DNA of 64,000 bases from contig CAWFER010000033.1 of assembly GCA_963814805.1 (NCBI GenBank), positions 186,001-250,000 of the forward strand, read 5' to 3'. Positions 19,230 to 28,247 of the stretch are shown one piece after another. Position numbers and translations under genes: made by a program. The stretch is from AP-15 sp963814805 (GTDB lineage Bacteria; Pseudomonadota; Alphaproteobacteria; ATCC43930; CGMCC-115725). The notes under the pieces are model-generated. The model saw nothing but the letters and a program-made list of their open reading frames with translations, had not been told where the DNA came from and made no database searches. Within the stretch, counting starts at the first letter, position 1, and every line of letters begins with the position of its first letter.

Positions 19230-20876
19230 TCAATTGCTCAGGGCGAAACCGGCGTAGCCGTTGACCGCGACGGCGGCGCAGGTCTCGCGGTAGCGCGCCA
19301 TGCCGCCGGGATAGGGCATAAACACCCGCGGCTTTCCGGGTATGTTGGCCCCGAGGTACCACGAATGCTTCGCCTGCGGCAGCAGCGTCGCGTTTGCCGC
19401 CTCGTTGACGTGCGCCACCCACCGGTCGACCGCTTCCGGCGTCGGCTCGATGCGTTCGAAGCCGTGCCTGCGCATATCGGCGATGCAGGCGGTGATCCAC
19501 TCGACATGCTGCTCGATCGCCACCGGCATGTTGCACAGCACCGACGGGCTGCCCGGACCGGTGATCGTGAACAAATTCGGGAACCCGGCCGCCTGCAGCC
19601 CCAGATAGGTGCGCGGGCCGGCTTGCCACGCCTGGCGCAGCGACAGCCCGTCGCGGCCGCGGATGTTCATGCGCAGCAATGGGCCGGTCATCGCGTCGAA
19701 CCCGGTCGCGAAGACGATGACGTCGAGCCGGTGCTCGGCGCCGTCGCGCGTCTGGATGCCGTCACCGGTAATGCACTCGATCGGCGTCGCGCGCACATCC
19801 ACCAGGCTGACGTTGTCCCGGTTGAATGTCTCGAAATACCCGGTGTCGATCGGCGGCCGCTTGGTGGCGAAGGGATGATCGATATCCGCGAGCTTAGCGG
19901 CCGTCGCCGGATCCTTCACCACTTCCCGTATCTTCTGGCGGATGAAGTCGGCCGCGGTGTCGTTTGCCGCCTTGTCGATCAAGAGATCGCGGAACGCGGC
20001 GCGGAATTGCAGCCCGCCCTTCTCCCAGCCCGCCTGATAGATTGCGCGCCGCTCGTCGGGCGTGACGTCATGCGCCGAGCGGTCGCAGATCGCGAACGGG
20101 TGCCCGTTCGGGGTAGCATGCATGGCGCGCTTGATTTCGGCGGTGTTCTCCTTTGCCCAGCGCTTGAACTCCTCAGTCAACGGTGCGTTGCGCGCCGGGA
20201 TACTGTAATTCGCGGTGCGCTGGAAGACCGTAAGGTGCGCCGCGGTCTGTGCGATCACCGGAGCGGCCTGGATGCCGGTTGACCCCGTCCCGATCATGCC
20301 GACCCGCTTGCCGGTGAAGTCGACGCCCTGATGCGGCCATCGTCCGGTGTGGTGCCAGACGCCGGCGAACCGATCGAGCCCCGGTATATCCGGGATATTG
20401 GCGGCGGACAGGCAGCCGACGGCGGTGATCAGAAACTTCGCGTCATAGCGCTCACCGGCCTCGGTCCGCACCTGCCAGCGGTTCGCCGCCGCGTCGTAAT
20501 CGGCGGCGGTCACCCGCGCGCCGAAGCGGATGTCGCGGCGCAACTCAAAGCGGTCTGTCACATAATTGAGATAGCGCAGGATCTCCGGCTGCCCGGGGTA
20601 GCGTTCCGACCAGGACCATTCCTGCAGCAGTTCATCCGAGAAGTAGTAGGCATAGGAATGGCTTTCAGAATCGCAGCGCGCGCCCGGGTAGCGGTTCCAG
20701 TACCAGGTGCCGCCCACCCCATCGCCGGCCTCCAGCAATCGCACCCTGAGGCCGAGCCGGTCGCGCAGGCAGTGCAGCTGGTAGAGGCCCGAAAAGCCGG
20801 CGCCGATGATCAGCGCGTCGAAGCTATGGGCTTCAGCGGGTTGCGCGGTCATCGGGTGCGTGTCGTCCTCAGGCAT
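19230..20876 (-). CDS. Baeyer-Villiger / flavin-containing monooxygenase
   Basis: 548 residues, intact. FAD-binding Rossmann motif GAGFSGL near residue 26, then GDGVGGTWYWNRYPGARCD, typical of cyclohexanone-monooxygenase relatives. The Baeyer-Villiger fingerprint FxGxxxHTxxWP reads FAGVWHHTGRWP, and the NADPH-binding motif is GTGSTG. These enzymes insert oxygen next to a ketone to form esters or lactones using NADPH and O2. ATG 20876 is used; a second Met (MTAQPAEAH) eight residues on is possible. Convergent to cydB and 119 bases after the end of the D-aminoacylase-like gene. Substrate unknown. Confidence 0.9.
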   Translation of the reverse strand: MPEDDTHPMTAQPAEAHSFDALIIGAGFSGLYQLHCLRDRLGLRVRLLEAGDGVGGTWYWNRYPGARCDSESHSYAYYFSDELLQEWSWSERYPGQPEILRYLNYVTDRFELRRDIRFGARVTAADYDAAANRWQVRTEAGERYDAKFLITAVGCLSAANIPDIPGLDRFAGVWHHTGRWPHQGVDFTGKRVGMIGTGSTGIQAAPVIAQTAAHLTVFQRTANYSIPARNAPLTEEFKRWAKENTAEIKRAMHATPNGHPFAICDRSAHDVTPDERRAIYQAGWEKGGLQFRAAFRDLLIDKAANDTAADFIRQKIREVVKDPATAAKLADIDHPFATKRPPIDTGYFETFNRDNVSLVDVRATPIECITGDGIQTRDGAEHRLDVIVFATGFDAMTGPLLRMNIRGRDGLSLRQAWQAGPRTYLGLQAAGFPNLFTITGPGSPSVLCNMPVAIEQHVEWITACIADMRRHGFERIEPTPEAVDRWVAHVNEAANATLLPQAKHSWYLGANIPGKPRVFMPYPGGMARYRETCAAVAVNGYAGFALSN

Positions 20877-20995
20877 CGAAGCTCCGGGTCAAATATCGGT
20901 CTGTGGGTGCAACGCTGGCGCGGACTGGAGAACATGCCGCGCGCTGCCATGCGCAGGCTTCGATCGGCATGGCGGGTCGAGCGAACTGCCGAAAG

Positions 20996-22714
20996 TTACT
21001 GCGCTGCGTTGGCCACCGGCGCCGCGCGGGCCGGCAAGAACCGGTCGAGCACCTGCCCCGGACCCTTGTCCAACCGCACGTAGTCCTTGCCGTCGAACAC
21101 GCGGGCGCCGTTGACGAAGACGCCGTGCACCCCCACGGGATCGCGGATCGTGCGCGCCCCACCTGCGGGCAGATCGCTGATCCGGCGCGACGCCGAGATG
21201 CCGACCGTGGCGGGGTCGAACAGCAAGAGGTCGGCATGGGCGCCAACCGCGATATGGCCGCGGTCGGGGATGCCGTAAAGCCCGGCCTGATGGCTCGTCA
21301 GCCGCCGCACGCCCTCAGCAAGGTCGAAGGCGCCGCGCTCGCGCACCCAATGGCCGAGGAAATAAAGCCCGAACCCGGCATCGCACAGATAGACCAGATG
21401 CGCCCCGGCGTCGGACAACGCGATGACCCCGGCCTGGTGCTTGACCAGCGGCTCGACGCCGTCGTCGACCGCGTTGAAGAAGCGGCCGATCAGCCCGGTG
21501 TCGAGGTTCTCCTCGAGGCCGAGATCGAGCAGCACGTCGAGCGGGTCGCGCCCGGTGGCGCCCGCGATGTCGGCGATCGTGCGGTTGGCCAAGCTGGCGT
21601 TTTTGTCCTTGACCGGCGCGGCGACGATGACGCGCTGCCAGTTGCCCTGGAACACGGTTCCGGGCTGCGGATTGCGAAGATCGGCGCGGAAGGCCTCGCG
21701 GAAGCTCGGGTCGCGGAACACCGCTTTGAGCTGCTCGCGGTCATAGGCCTTGATCGGGTCGAACGCCGGGTGGCTGTAGAATGGGTAGGCGCTCGCCAGG
21801 GTGAAATCAAATGACAACGGCTGACAGGTGATCTGGATGAAGAGCTCGTTGCCGCGCGACTGGGCTGCGGCGCAGGCGTCGAACACGCCGAGCGCCCGCT
21901 CCGGATATTGCTCGTTGTAGAGCGCTATGGCGGTGCTCATGAAGATGCGGCGGCCGTGCCGCGCGGCGATCTCCTCCATCGTGTTGGGCGTGATCGGTCC
22001 GGAAGAGATCTCGACGACGCCCCGGCCCGGCCCGCCCATCGCCCCGACCAGCGCGTCGAATTCCGACAAATCGCTGATCGTCGAGGGCATCGGCACGCCG
22101 CCCCAGCCGGAATGGTTCAAGGAATAGGAGGCGCCGAGCCCGATCGCGCCCTGGTCCATCGCCTCAGCGACGAGGCGCTTCATCTCGGCCATCTCCGCCG
22201 CGGTCGGCGCTTTGCGGACCGAGGCCTCGTCGCCCATGACGGCGGTGCGCACCGCCGAGTGTCCGACCAGGACGCCGAGGTTCATGTACGGGCCGCGGCC
22301 GCGCAGCATCGCCATGTATTCGGCGAAGGACTGGAACCGCCAGTCGATGCCGGCGCGCAGCGCGTCGAGATCCATGCCCTCGACGACGGCGAGATTGCGC
22401 ATGATCATGTCGCGTAGCGGCGGCGGGCTCGGCACGATGCCAAAGCCGCAATTGCCCATCACCGCCGTGGTGACGCCGAGCGATGGCGACGGCGACAAGG
22501 TCGGGTCCCAGGTGACCTGCGCGTCGTAATGCGTGTGCAGATCGATGATGCCCGGCATCAGCGCGAGCCCGCCGCCATCGACGACCTCTCGGGCATCCCT
22601 GCCGACCTCGCCGAGCGCGACGATCCGCCCGTCCTTGACGGCGACGTCGGCGCGGATCGGCTCGCGCCCGAGCCCATCGACCACATTGGCGCCGCGGATC
22701 ACCAAGTCATGCAT
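20996..22714 (-). CDS. N-acyl-D-amino-acid deacylase family amidohydrolase
   Basis: 572 residues, intact. D-aminoacylase-type TIM-barrel hydrolase: the N-terminal beta domain MHDLVIRGANVVDG is followed by the metal motif GIIDLHTHYDAQVTWDP, then GVTTAVMGNCGFGIVPS, a known family signature, and later HSAVR and SDAGAH with further metal ligands. These enzymes split N-acyl-D-amino acids or related amides in the cytosol. The ATG at 22714 has GAGGAGAGGGCG directly upstream, which decides it against an in-frame start 48 bases earlier. Downstream lies the monooxygenase in the same direction, so both may serve one catabolic route (inference). Confidence 0.87.
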   Translation of the reverse strand: MHDLVIRGANVVDGLGREPIRADVAVKDGRIVALGEVGRDAREVVDGGGLALMPGIIDLHTHYDAQVTWDPTLSPSPSLGVTTAVMGNCGFGIVPSPPPLRDMIMRNLAVVEGMDLDALRAGIDWRFQSFAEYMAMLRGRGPYMNLGVLVGHSAVRTAVMGDEASVRKAPTAAEMAEMKRLVAEAMDQGAIGLGASYSLNHSGWGGVPMPSTISDLSEFDALVGAMGGPGRGVVEISSGPITPNTMEEIAARHGRRIFMSTAIALYNEQYPERALGVFDACAAAQSRGNELFIQITCQPLSFDFTLASAYPFYSHPAFDPIKAYDREQLKAVFRDPSFREAFRADLRNPQPGTVFQGNWQRVIVAAPVKDKNASLANRTIADIAGATGRDPLDVLLDLGLEENLDTGLIGRFFNAVDDGVEPLVKHQAGVIALSDAGAHLVYLCDAGFGLYFLGHWVRERGAFDLAEGVRRLTSHQAGLYGIPDRGHIAVGAHADLLLFDPATVGISASRRISDLPAGGARTIRDPVGVHGVFVNGARVFDGKDYVRLDKGPGQVLDRFLPARAAPVANAAQ

Positions 22715-22795
22715 CGCCCTCTCCTCTGCTTGCTCGAAAACTGTTTGGTTCAGGCGCCTCATCGGTCTTGTATACTAGACCGATGATTTGACTGC

Positions 22796-22990
22796 ATGGC
22801 ATTTTGGCAGGCGGCCGCGCATCGGGCTTCGACGGATCCGAGCACGGATTTGGGCGCGGTGGTCGTTAGCGCCGGCGTTTCTGGCCTCTACCAGCTCTAC
22901 CGGCGGCGCGAGCTCGGCCTCAACGCGCGGGTGCTCAAGACCCCCGCCGGGCCGCCTGGCGGCGCCTACCGGTTTCGCAGACGACGTGCG
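22796..22990 (+). pseudogene. Decayed N-terminal fragment of a Baeyer-Villiger-type monooxygenase
   Basis: The plus-strand frame encodes GAVVVSAGVSGLYQLY then RRELGLNARVLKT and PPGGAYRFRR. It aligns with the intact gene at 19230-20876 (LIIGAGFSGLYQLH, GLRVRLLEAGDGVGG). The first Gly of GxGxxG is Ser, and homology stops at about 22990 where the isochorismatase-like gene ends. It therefore cannot bind FAD and is a relic of a second monooxygenase gene. Confidence 0.65.
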
Positions 22991-22996
22991 GCCCCC

Positions 22997-23605
22997 TCAT
23001 TCTCGCAGCATCGCCGCGATCTGGTCGAGGCTGCGGATGCGCGCGTACATTTTCATTGCCTTGTCGAGGCTGTAGGCGTGGGCGGCCGGGTCGCCGCTCC
23101 AACAGCACTCGCGCACGACGACAGACGCAAGGTCGAAGTTGAAGGCCTCGCGCACGCTCGTCTCGACGCCGCGATTGGTGGCGCCGCCGCCGATGATGAT
23201 CGTGTCGCGCCGCAGCATGTGCAGCAGCTCGGCGACGCCGGTCCCATAGAAGGCGCTCGGCCGGCGCTTGAGGAAGACGTAATCCTCGGGCCGCGGCGCG
23301 ATGTCGTCGGGAAAGCCGGCTTCTGCTGTGCCCTCGACGGCGTTGGTGAGCGGCGGCGCGCCGGTCTCCGCCGAAAGGTCGGTCGGCAGCATGACCACAT
23401 CGGCGCCATCCGAGCGGCTGACTGGCGTTGTGTAGATCACCGGCACGCCCGCCGCCCGCGCGGCCGCGATCATCCGCACCCAGGCGTCGAGCACGGGCCG
23501 CATCGCGGCTCTGCGTGCGGGATCGGATGGAGTGAGCGCGCGCCGGCAAACGTCGTAAGCGATTAGCGCCGTCCGGCGCCGATCGATGCGTTCGGGTTCA
23601 GGCAT
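22997..23605 (-). CDS. Isochorismatase-like hydrolase lacking the usual catalytic cysteine
   Basis: 202 residues, intact. Rossmann-like isochorismatase/cysteine-hydrolase fold: catalytic Asp in LIAYDVCRR, catalytic Lys in YVFLKRRPSAFYGT, and the cis-peptide loop IIIGGGATNRGVETSVREA. In active cysteine hydrolases that loop reads TNxCVE; here Gly takes the Cys position. Another Cys pair occurs later (RECCWSG) but not in the active-site loop. ATG 23605 with GGAGG six bases upstream; an earlier in-frame start lacks this. It lies in a block of amidohydrolases. Substrate unknown, and it may be a variant enzyme or a non-catalytic member. The 229-base gap up to the next gene (23606-23834) holds no intact gene. 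Confidence 0.82.
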   Translation of the reverse strand: MPEPERIDRRRTALIAYDVCRRALTPSDPARRAAMRPVLDAWVRMIAAARAAGVPVIYTTPVSRSDGADVVMLPTDLSAETGAPPLTNAVEGTAEAGFPDDIAPRPEDYVFLKRRPSAFYGTGVAELLHMLRRDTIIIGGGATNRGVETSVREAFNFDLASVVVRECCWSGDPAAHAYSLDKAMKMYARIRSLDQIAAMLRE

Positions 23606-23834
23606 CGCAACCTCCAGACCGGCAGCCGATCGCAAATTACATCAACGCGGCGCCCCGAGCCCGAACAGCGCCGCGTAATTGTTGATTGCCGTAAACGTCG
23701 CTGTCGCGCTTGGAGCCGGAGCTTTGGGGGAACGCTCACCTTGATCGCCAGGGCAGCGTCGCGATTGACGACGATGACGTCAGCCGATCGCCGCGGCCGC
23801 CGCGCGCCGGGACCCGCGGCCGAGCGCAGCAGGA

Positions 23835-24863
23835 TTAGGCGGCGGCTCTTTCGCGCTGGCCGCTGCGGCCGCGGGCAAGGATCGCAGCGGCGTTGCGGTG
23901 CAGGATCTGCTCGCGCGCTTCCTCGCCGATCTGCGCTTGCGCCAGCGCGTTCCGGGTCCAGTCGACGCCGAACTCGGTGCCGTCGGTGCCGCACACGATG
24001 CGCTCGGCGCCGTAAAGGCTCACCGCCGCCTCGATCGCGCGCGGGCCGAACGAGTTGCAATCGACGTACACCCCCGCCTTGCGGAAGCGCGACGACGGCA
24101 GCTCCTCGCTCGGCGTGTCGAGCAGGCAGCGGTGGTCCATCCGCTCAACCTCGTAGGGAATGTTGCCGCCCAAATTATGGACGTGGACCATCGCGTCGGG
24201 ATAGTCCGCGAGGAAGTCGGTCAAAGACAGTGTCACCATCACCGAGGACAGGCTCGCCTGCATATCGAGCGTGCCGTTGCGGCGGCGGGCATTGTCGGTG
24301 TCGCCCGCGACCTTGGGGAAAGCGTCGCCTGGCCGCGGGCCATGGTGGATGAAGAGCACCGCGCGGTGGCGGTTCGCCACGTCCAGCAGCGGACGCATCG
24401 CTTCGGCGTCACTGCGGGTGAGGAAGCCGTTGCCCGGTATCTGCGCGCCGATCATCCCCGGCAGCCCGAGCGCCCGCTCCAGTTCGGCGGCCGCGGCGGA
24501 AATGTCCATCAAGGGCAGCGCCGCGTAGGCGGCGAAGCGGCCGGGATGCTCCTCACAAATCGCGGAAAGCCCGTCATTGACGCTTCGGCACAGCGGCCCC
24601 GCCACTTCCAGCGGCTGGGACTCGATCCAGCAGAACGAGCCGAGAAGCGACAGCACGCTCACCCCGACCCCCTGGCGGTCCATCCGAGCGAGATGCAAAT
24701 CGACGTCGTCGAAAGCCTCGGCGAGCGGCGCTTCGCCCATTCGCGGGGCTTTCAGCACCTCGACGCCGTCCTGGTTGCGCAGGATGCGCGGTTCCCTGGT
24801 CCGGGCGCGCAGGGCGTCCGCGACTTCGGCGGGCCGCCAATGGGTGTGCATGTCGATCATCAT
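23835..24863 (-). CDS. Amidohydrolase_2 family protein (ACMSD-like)
   Basis: 342 residues, intact TIM-barrel metal hydrolase/decarboxylase. The N terminus gives the metal motif MMIDMHTHW (HxH), followed by ADALRARTREPR. Later come IHHGPRPGD, HVHNLGG (metal His) and CGTDGTEFGVDW with the catalytic Asp. These features are those of the ACMSD/gamma-resorcylate decarboxylase group. Start chosen at ATG 24863 because GGAGGA lies seven bases before it; an ATG 15 bases earlier overlaps that site. Encoded opposite to the amidohydrolase at 25297; not obviously the same substrate. Confidence 0.85.
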   Translation of the reverse strand: MMIDMHTHWRPAEVADALRARTREPRILRNQDGVEVLKAPRMGEAPLAEAFDDVDLHLARMDRQGVGVSVLSLLGSFCWIESQPLEVAGPLCRSVNDGLSAICEEHPGRFAAYAALPLMDISAAAAELERALGLPGMIGAQIPGNGFLTRSDAEAMRPLLDVANRHRAVLFIHHGPRPGDAFPKVAGDTDNARRRNGTLDMQASLSSVMVTLSLTDFLADYPDAMVHVHNLGGNIPYEVERMDHRCLLDTPSEELPSSRFRKAGVYVDCNSFGPRAIEAAVSLYGAERIVCGTDGTEFGVDWTRNALAQAQIGEEAREQILHRNAAAILARGRSGQRERAAA

Positions 24864-24972
24864 CGCTGTTTCCTCCATGGGCCATGGCCGAGCTTAATCC
24901 CTGGCGGGTCCGGCGCAAAGCCAGCTATCGGGCAGAACCGGCAATCGGGCATAAGATGCCCCCTGCGGCCGG

Positions 24973-25161
24973 TCAAAAGGCCTTGCACGAGCCGTCGCAC
25001 TCGTCGGGGAACAGGCTCCGGCCACAGGCGCACGGGCCACGATGACCGGCGACCCTGGCATCGGCTGTCGGCGCAGGTTGCTCGGGGAGCCTTTGCCGCC
25101 GCAACTCCTCCAGGCGGCTACGGATCGTCTTGAAATCGTCAGCTGCTCGCGGCCGTGACAT
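24973..25161 (-). CDS. Small Cys-rich, SEC-C-like zinc-binding protein
   Basis: 62 residues. N-terminal half is charged and helical (DDFKTIRSRLEELRRQ); the C-terminal half ends GPCACGRSLFPDECDGSCKAF, with four Cys spaced CxC...C...C, resembling a SEC-C-type zinc knuckle (partner His replaced by Cys). ATG 25161 has GGAGGG six bases upstream. Too short to name a function; zinc binding is inferred. Confidence 0.6.
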   Translation of the reverse strand: MSRPRAADDFKTIRSRLEELRRQRLPEQPAPTADARVAGHRGPCACGRSLFPDECDGSCKAF

Positions 25162-25296
25162 CAAACCCTCCAGGCCACCGCACTAGCATGCGTTAGCACC
25201 GTTCGCCAATCGCCCAAATTCCGGACTTCGGCCTCGCGCCGGCGTCGCGCGTCGGCTAGAATTATCATCTCGCACGTATCCGGAAGGAGACGGGTC

Positions 25297-26424
25297 ATGG
25301 CTCGCGCTTACCATGTCATCGATGCCGACGGCCATATCCTGGAACCGCTCGATCTGTGGGATAAATACATCGACCCCGCCTTTCGCGAGCGCCGGCCGCG
25401 GTTTGTCATCGACGACAACGGCAAGGAGCGCCTCGGCGTCGAGGGCAAATTGCTCGGCAATCCGCGGGGGATCGGCAGCCTCGGCGCGGTCGGCGTCCGG
25501 CAGGGCGCAGTCAAGCCCGACACCCTCAAATATGCCGAAGGGAAGAAGGGCGGGTTCGACCCGAACGCCCGCATCGTCGACATGGATGCCGACGGGATCG
25601 ACGCCGCCTTCCTCTACCCAAGCCTCGGGCTCTTCGCCGGCGCGGTGCAGGACCCGCCGCTCGCCGCCGCGATGTGCCGCGCCTATAACCGCTGGCTCGC
25701 CGATTACTGCAAGCCCTACCCCGAGCGCCTGTTCGGGGTGGCGATGCTGCCGATGCAGTCGGTCGAGCTGGCGATCGAGGAGATGCGCTACGCCAGCCAA
25801 GCGCTCGGGATGCGCGGCGGCTTCCTGCGGCCGAACCCGTATCACGGCAACAAGATGATCAGCGACCCGATCTACGAGCCGTTCTGGACCATGGCCGAGG
25901 AGCTCGACTTCTCGATCGGCTTCCACGAGGGCTCGACCACCGCGATGCCGACGGTCGGCGTCGACCGCTTCGAGGGCGACCGGGCCGCACGCCACATGAT
26001 CAGCCACACGATGGAGATGATGCTGGCGGCGATGAGCGTGATCTGGGGCGGCGTCGTCGATCGCCACCCGCGGCTGCGCGTCGCCTTCCTCGAATCCGGC
26101 GGCGGCTGGATCGCGCCCTGGCTCGACCGCATGGACCGGCATTTCGACGACCAGGGGTTCAACGAATCGGCCCCCAAGATGCGGCCGAGCGAGCTGTTCC
26201 AGCGCAACTGCTGGATCTCGTTCGAGCCGGTCGAAAACAGCATCGCCGTGCTCGCCGACTATATCGGCCCGCACAAGATCATGTGGGCGACCGATTATCC
26301 GCATCAGGACGGCTTCTTCCCGGGCGCGCCGCAGATGGTCCGTGAGCGGCTTGGGCCGTTGTCCGCCGAGGCGAGGCGCCAAGTAATGGCCGGCGGCGCC
26401 ATGGGGTTCTACGGCTTGCAGTAA
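25297..26424 (+). CDS. Amidohydrolase_2 family protein
   Basis: 375 residues, intact. Starts MARAYHVIDADGHILEPLDLWDKYID, the typical opening of this TIM-barrel subfamily in which DxDxH replaces HxH. Metal and catalytic residues follow in FHEGSTT, the conserved FLESGGGWIAPWLDRM and the catalytic WATDYPHQDG near residue 330. ATG 25297 with AAGGAG eight bases upstream. Probably a decarboxylase or hydrolase for an aromatic or acyl substrate. Related copies at 41241, 42441 and 53312 indicate family expansion in this genome. Confidence 0.88.
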   Translation: MARAYHVIDADGHILEPLDLWDKYIDPAFRERRPRFVIDDNGKERLGVEGKLLGNPRGIGSLGAVGVRQGAVKPDTLKYAEGKKGGFDPNARIVDMDADGIDAAFLYPSLGLFAGAVQDPPLAAAMCRAYNRWLADYCKPYPERLFGVAMLPMQSVELAIEEMRYASQALGMRGGFLRPNPYHGNKMISDPIYEPFWTMAEELDFSIGFHEGSTTAMPTVGVDRFEGDRAARHMISHTMEMMLAAMSVIWGGVVDRHPRLRVAFLESGGGWIAPWLDRMDRHFDDQGFNESAPKMRPSELFQRNCWISFEPVENSIAVLADYIGPHKIMWATDYPHQDGFFPGAPQMVRERLGPLSAEARRQVMAGGAMGFYGLQ

Positions 26425-26486
26425 CGCCAGGCGCGTCCCGGTTCGAGGCCGGTTTCGGCGCCATTTGCTTTTAAAAAGGGAGGTGA

Positions 26487-26927
26487 ATGATGGAGCGACC
26501 GCGGATGCGGCAAAGTATGCCCGAGGACCGGAGCGGCTGGCATCGTATTGACGCCGGGCCGCATCTCGAAATCCTGTTCCATCCCGACCGGCGGCTGGCC
26601 GGCCGCGAGGACCAGATCACACGGCCCTCGATCGTGGTTGCGGTCGCCGGCAAGCGCGAGCAGGCGCTGCGCTTCGACCCGTTCAGCATGGGCGCCCACT
26701 ATCACATCCGGCCGGGCCTCGCCGAGCAGATCCCACTGCCGCTGGCCGAGGGGCAAGCCCCCCTCGACGCCGTTGTGGCGTTCTTCGAAAAGCCGCTCCG
26801 ATTCCGCGGACTTCTGGCGCTGGCCGAGGAGGACGAAGTGGCCTCGCAGTTGCGCGATGAAGAGCTGAAGAACGCCGCCGACCAGATCCGCGCGCGCAGC
26901 GCCGCGCACAAGGGTGCGGCCGCCTGA
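26487..26927 (+). CDS. Hypothetical protein next to amine oxidase
   Basis: 146 residues, intact, strong GGGAGGTGA site directly before ATGATG at 26487. No signal peptide or membrane segment. The middle contains SIVVAVAGKREQALRFDPFSMGAHYHIRPG, a beta-rich segment with His-x-His, followed by a helical Ala/Glu/Leu-rich tail (EEDEVASQLRDEELKNAA). I recognise no family. Directly followed, 27 bases later, by a flavin amine oxidase gene on the same strand, suggesting a shared operon. Confidence 0.6.
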   Translation: MMERPRMRQSMPEDRSGWHRIDAGPHLEILFHPDRRLAGREDQITRPSIVVAVAGKREQALRFDPFSMGAHYHIRPGLAEQIPLPLAEGQAPLDAVVAFFEKPLRFRGLLALAEEDEVASQLRDEELKNAADQIRARSAAHKGAAA

Positions 26928-26954
26928 TTGCTCCCCAGCGGGACCGATGTCACG

Positions 26955-28244
26955 ATGATGGCCCCACCGCATCTGGCGAATTTCCTGATCGTTGGTGCGG
27001 GCGCCGCGGGCCTGATGGCTGCCCGTGAGCTTGCCCGCGCCGGCAAGCGGGTGATTGTCCTCGAGGCGCGAGACCGCTGTGGCGGACGCATCGACCCGCT
27101 GCCCGCCGAGGAATTTGGCTATCCGGCGGAGGGCGGCGCCGAGTTCGTCCACGGCGCGGCGCCGGTGACGCGCACCTTGATGGGCGAGGCGCGCCTGGCC
27201 CTGGCGCCCCGCGCCGGTACGCGATGGAGCGCCCGCACCGGGGCGCTCTCGCCGGACGAGTCCCTGCTGCCGCACGCACGCCGGTTCTACCAGGCCCTGC
27301 GGGAGGTGAAGGCCGATCTGCCGATCGCCGAATTCCTGGAGACGCATTTTGCCGGTCGGCAATACGATGGGCTGCGGCAGTCGATCACGCGGACCGTCGA
27401 AGGCTACGACGCGGCCGACCCGCAGCGCATCAGCACCTTCGCGATCCGCGACGAGTGGATGGCCCGGGACGACGGTCAGCACGGACGGATCGCGCAAGGC
27501 TACGGCGCACTCGTCGAGCATCTCGCATCGGAATGCCGCAGGCAGGGCGCCGCGATCCATCTCGACGCCGCCGTAGCGGTCATCGACGAGCGAAACGGAG
27601 GGATTGCCGCACGCTGCCGCGATCGCGCCATCTTCGAGGCCGATGCCGCGATCATTACCGTCCCCTTGCCGCTCCTCTCGGAAATCGCGTTTCCGCCCGC
27701 GGCGCGCGAACGGGTCGCGGCTGCTGCCGATATCGGGTTCGGCAACGTCATCAAGATCCTGCTGCGTTTCGCAACGAAATGGTGGGCCCATCACGGCGAG
27801 CTAGATCTGGCCGATCTGTCCTTCCTCGTCGCCAACGCCACAGTCCCGACCTGGTGGACACAGCATCCGGCCGGGCATCCGGTGTTGACGGGCTGGTTCG
27901 CGGGACCCAAAGCCGACCGAGTGTCGTCACTCGCCGCGAGCGAACTCGTCGAGATGGGGCTCGCCTCGCTCGCCGAGATTTTCGACCTGCCTCTCGGTGG
28001 CATCAGGGCGCATCTCGTCGCCTCGCGAGCGATCAACTGGGGCAACGACCCATTCGCGCGAGGCGCCTATTCCTATGCCACGCCCCAGACACGGGCAGCG
28101 CAGTCGGTGCTGAGCAGGCCGGATGGGGGCGCCATATTCTTCTGCGGCGAGGCGCTCTATGCCGGCCCGGATATGGGCACGGTCGAGGCGGCGCTGGCCA
28201 GCGGACTGGAAACCGCGCGGACGATCCTTGCCGCCGGACCATAG
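26955..28244 (+). CDS. Flavin-containing amine oxidase family protein
   Basis: 429 residues from ATG 26955, intact. FAD Rossmann motif ANFLIVGAGAAGLMAARELARAG, then the conserved VIVLEARDRCGGRI typical of monoamine-oxidase-type FAD enzymes, and a C-terminal FFCGEALYAGPDMGTVEAALASG closing the FAD site. It oxidises an amine to an imine with O2 or another acceptor; substrate unknown. Upstream in-frame TTG at 26928 is less likely. The gene is convergent with a FAD oxidoreductase whose stop is only three bases away. Confidence 0.87.
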   Translation: MMAPPHLANFLIVGAGAAGLMAARELARAGKRVIVLEARDRCGGRIDPLPAEEFGYPAEGGAEFVHGAAPVTRTLMGEARLALAPRAGTRWSARTGALSPDESLLPHARRFYQALREVKADLPIAEFLETHFAGRQYDGLRQSITRTVEGYDAADPQRISTFAIRDEWMARDDGQHGRIAQGYGALVEHLASECRRQGAAIHLDAAVAVIDERNGGIAARCRDRAIFEADAAIITVPLPLLSEIAFPPAARERVAAAADIGFGNVIKILLRFATKWWAHHGELDLADLSFLVANATVPTWWTQHPAGHPVLTGWFAGPKADRVSSLAASELVEMGLASLAEIFDLPLGGIRAHLVASRAINWGNDPFARGAYSYATPQTRAAQSVLSRPDGGAIFFCGEALYAGPDMGTVEAALASGLETARTILAAGP

Positions 28245-28247
28245 GCG

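Noticed and set aside
23606..23834. Apparent C-terminal peptide ending NNYAALFGLGAPR
   Set aside because: Only a short piece without upstream gene; it may be a relic but cannot be assigned.
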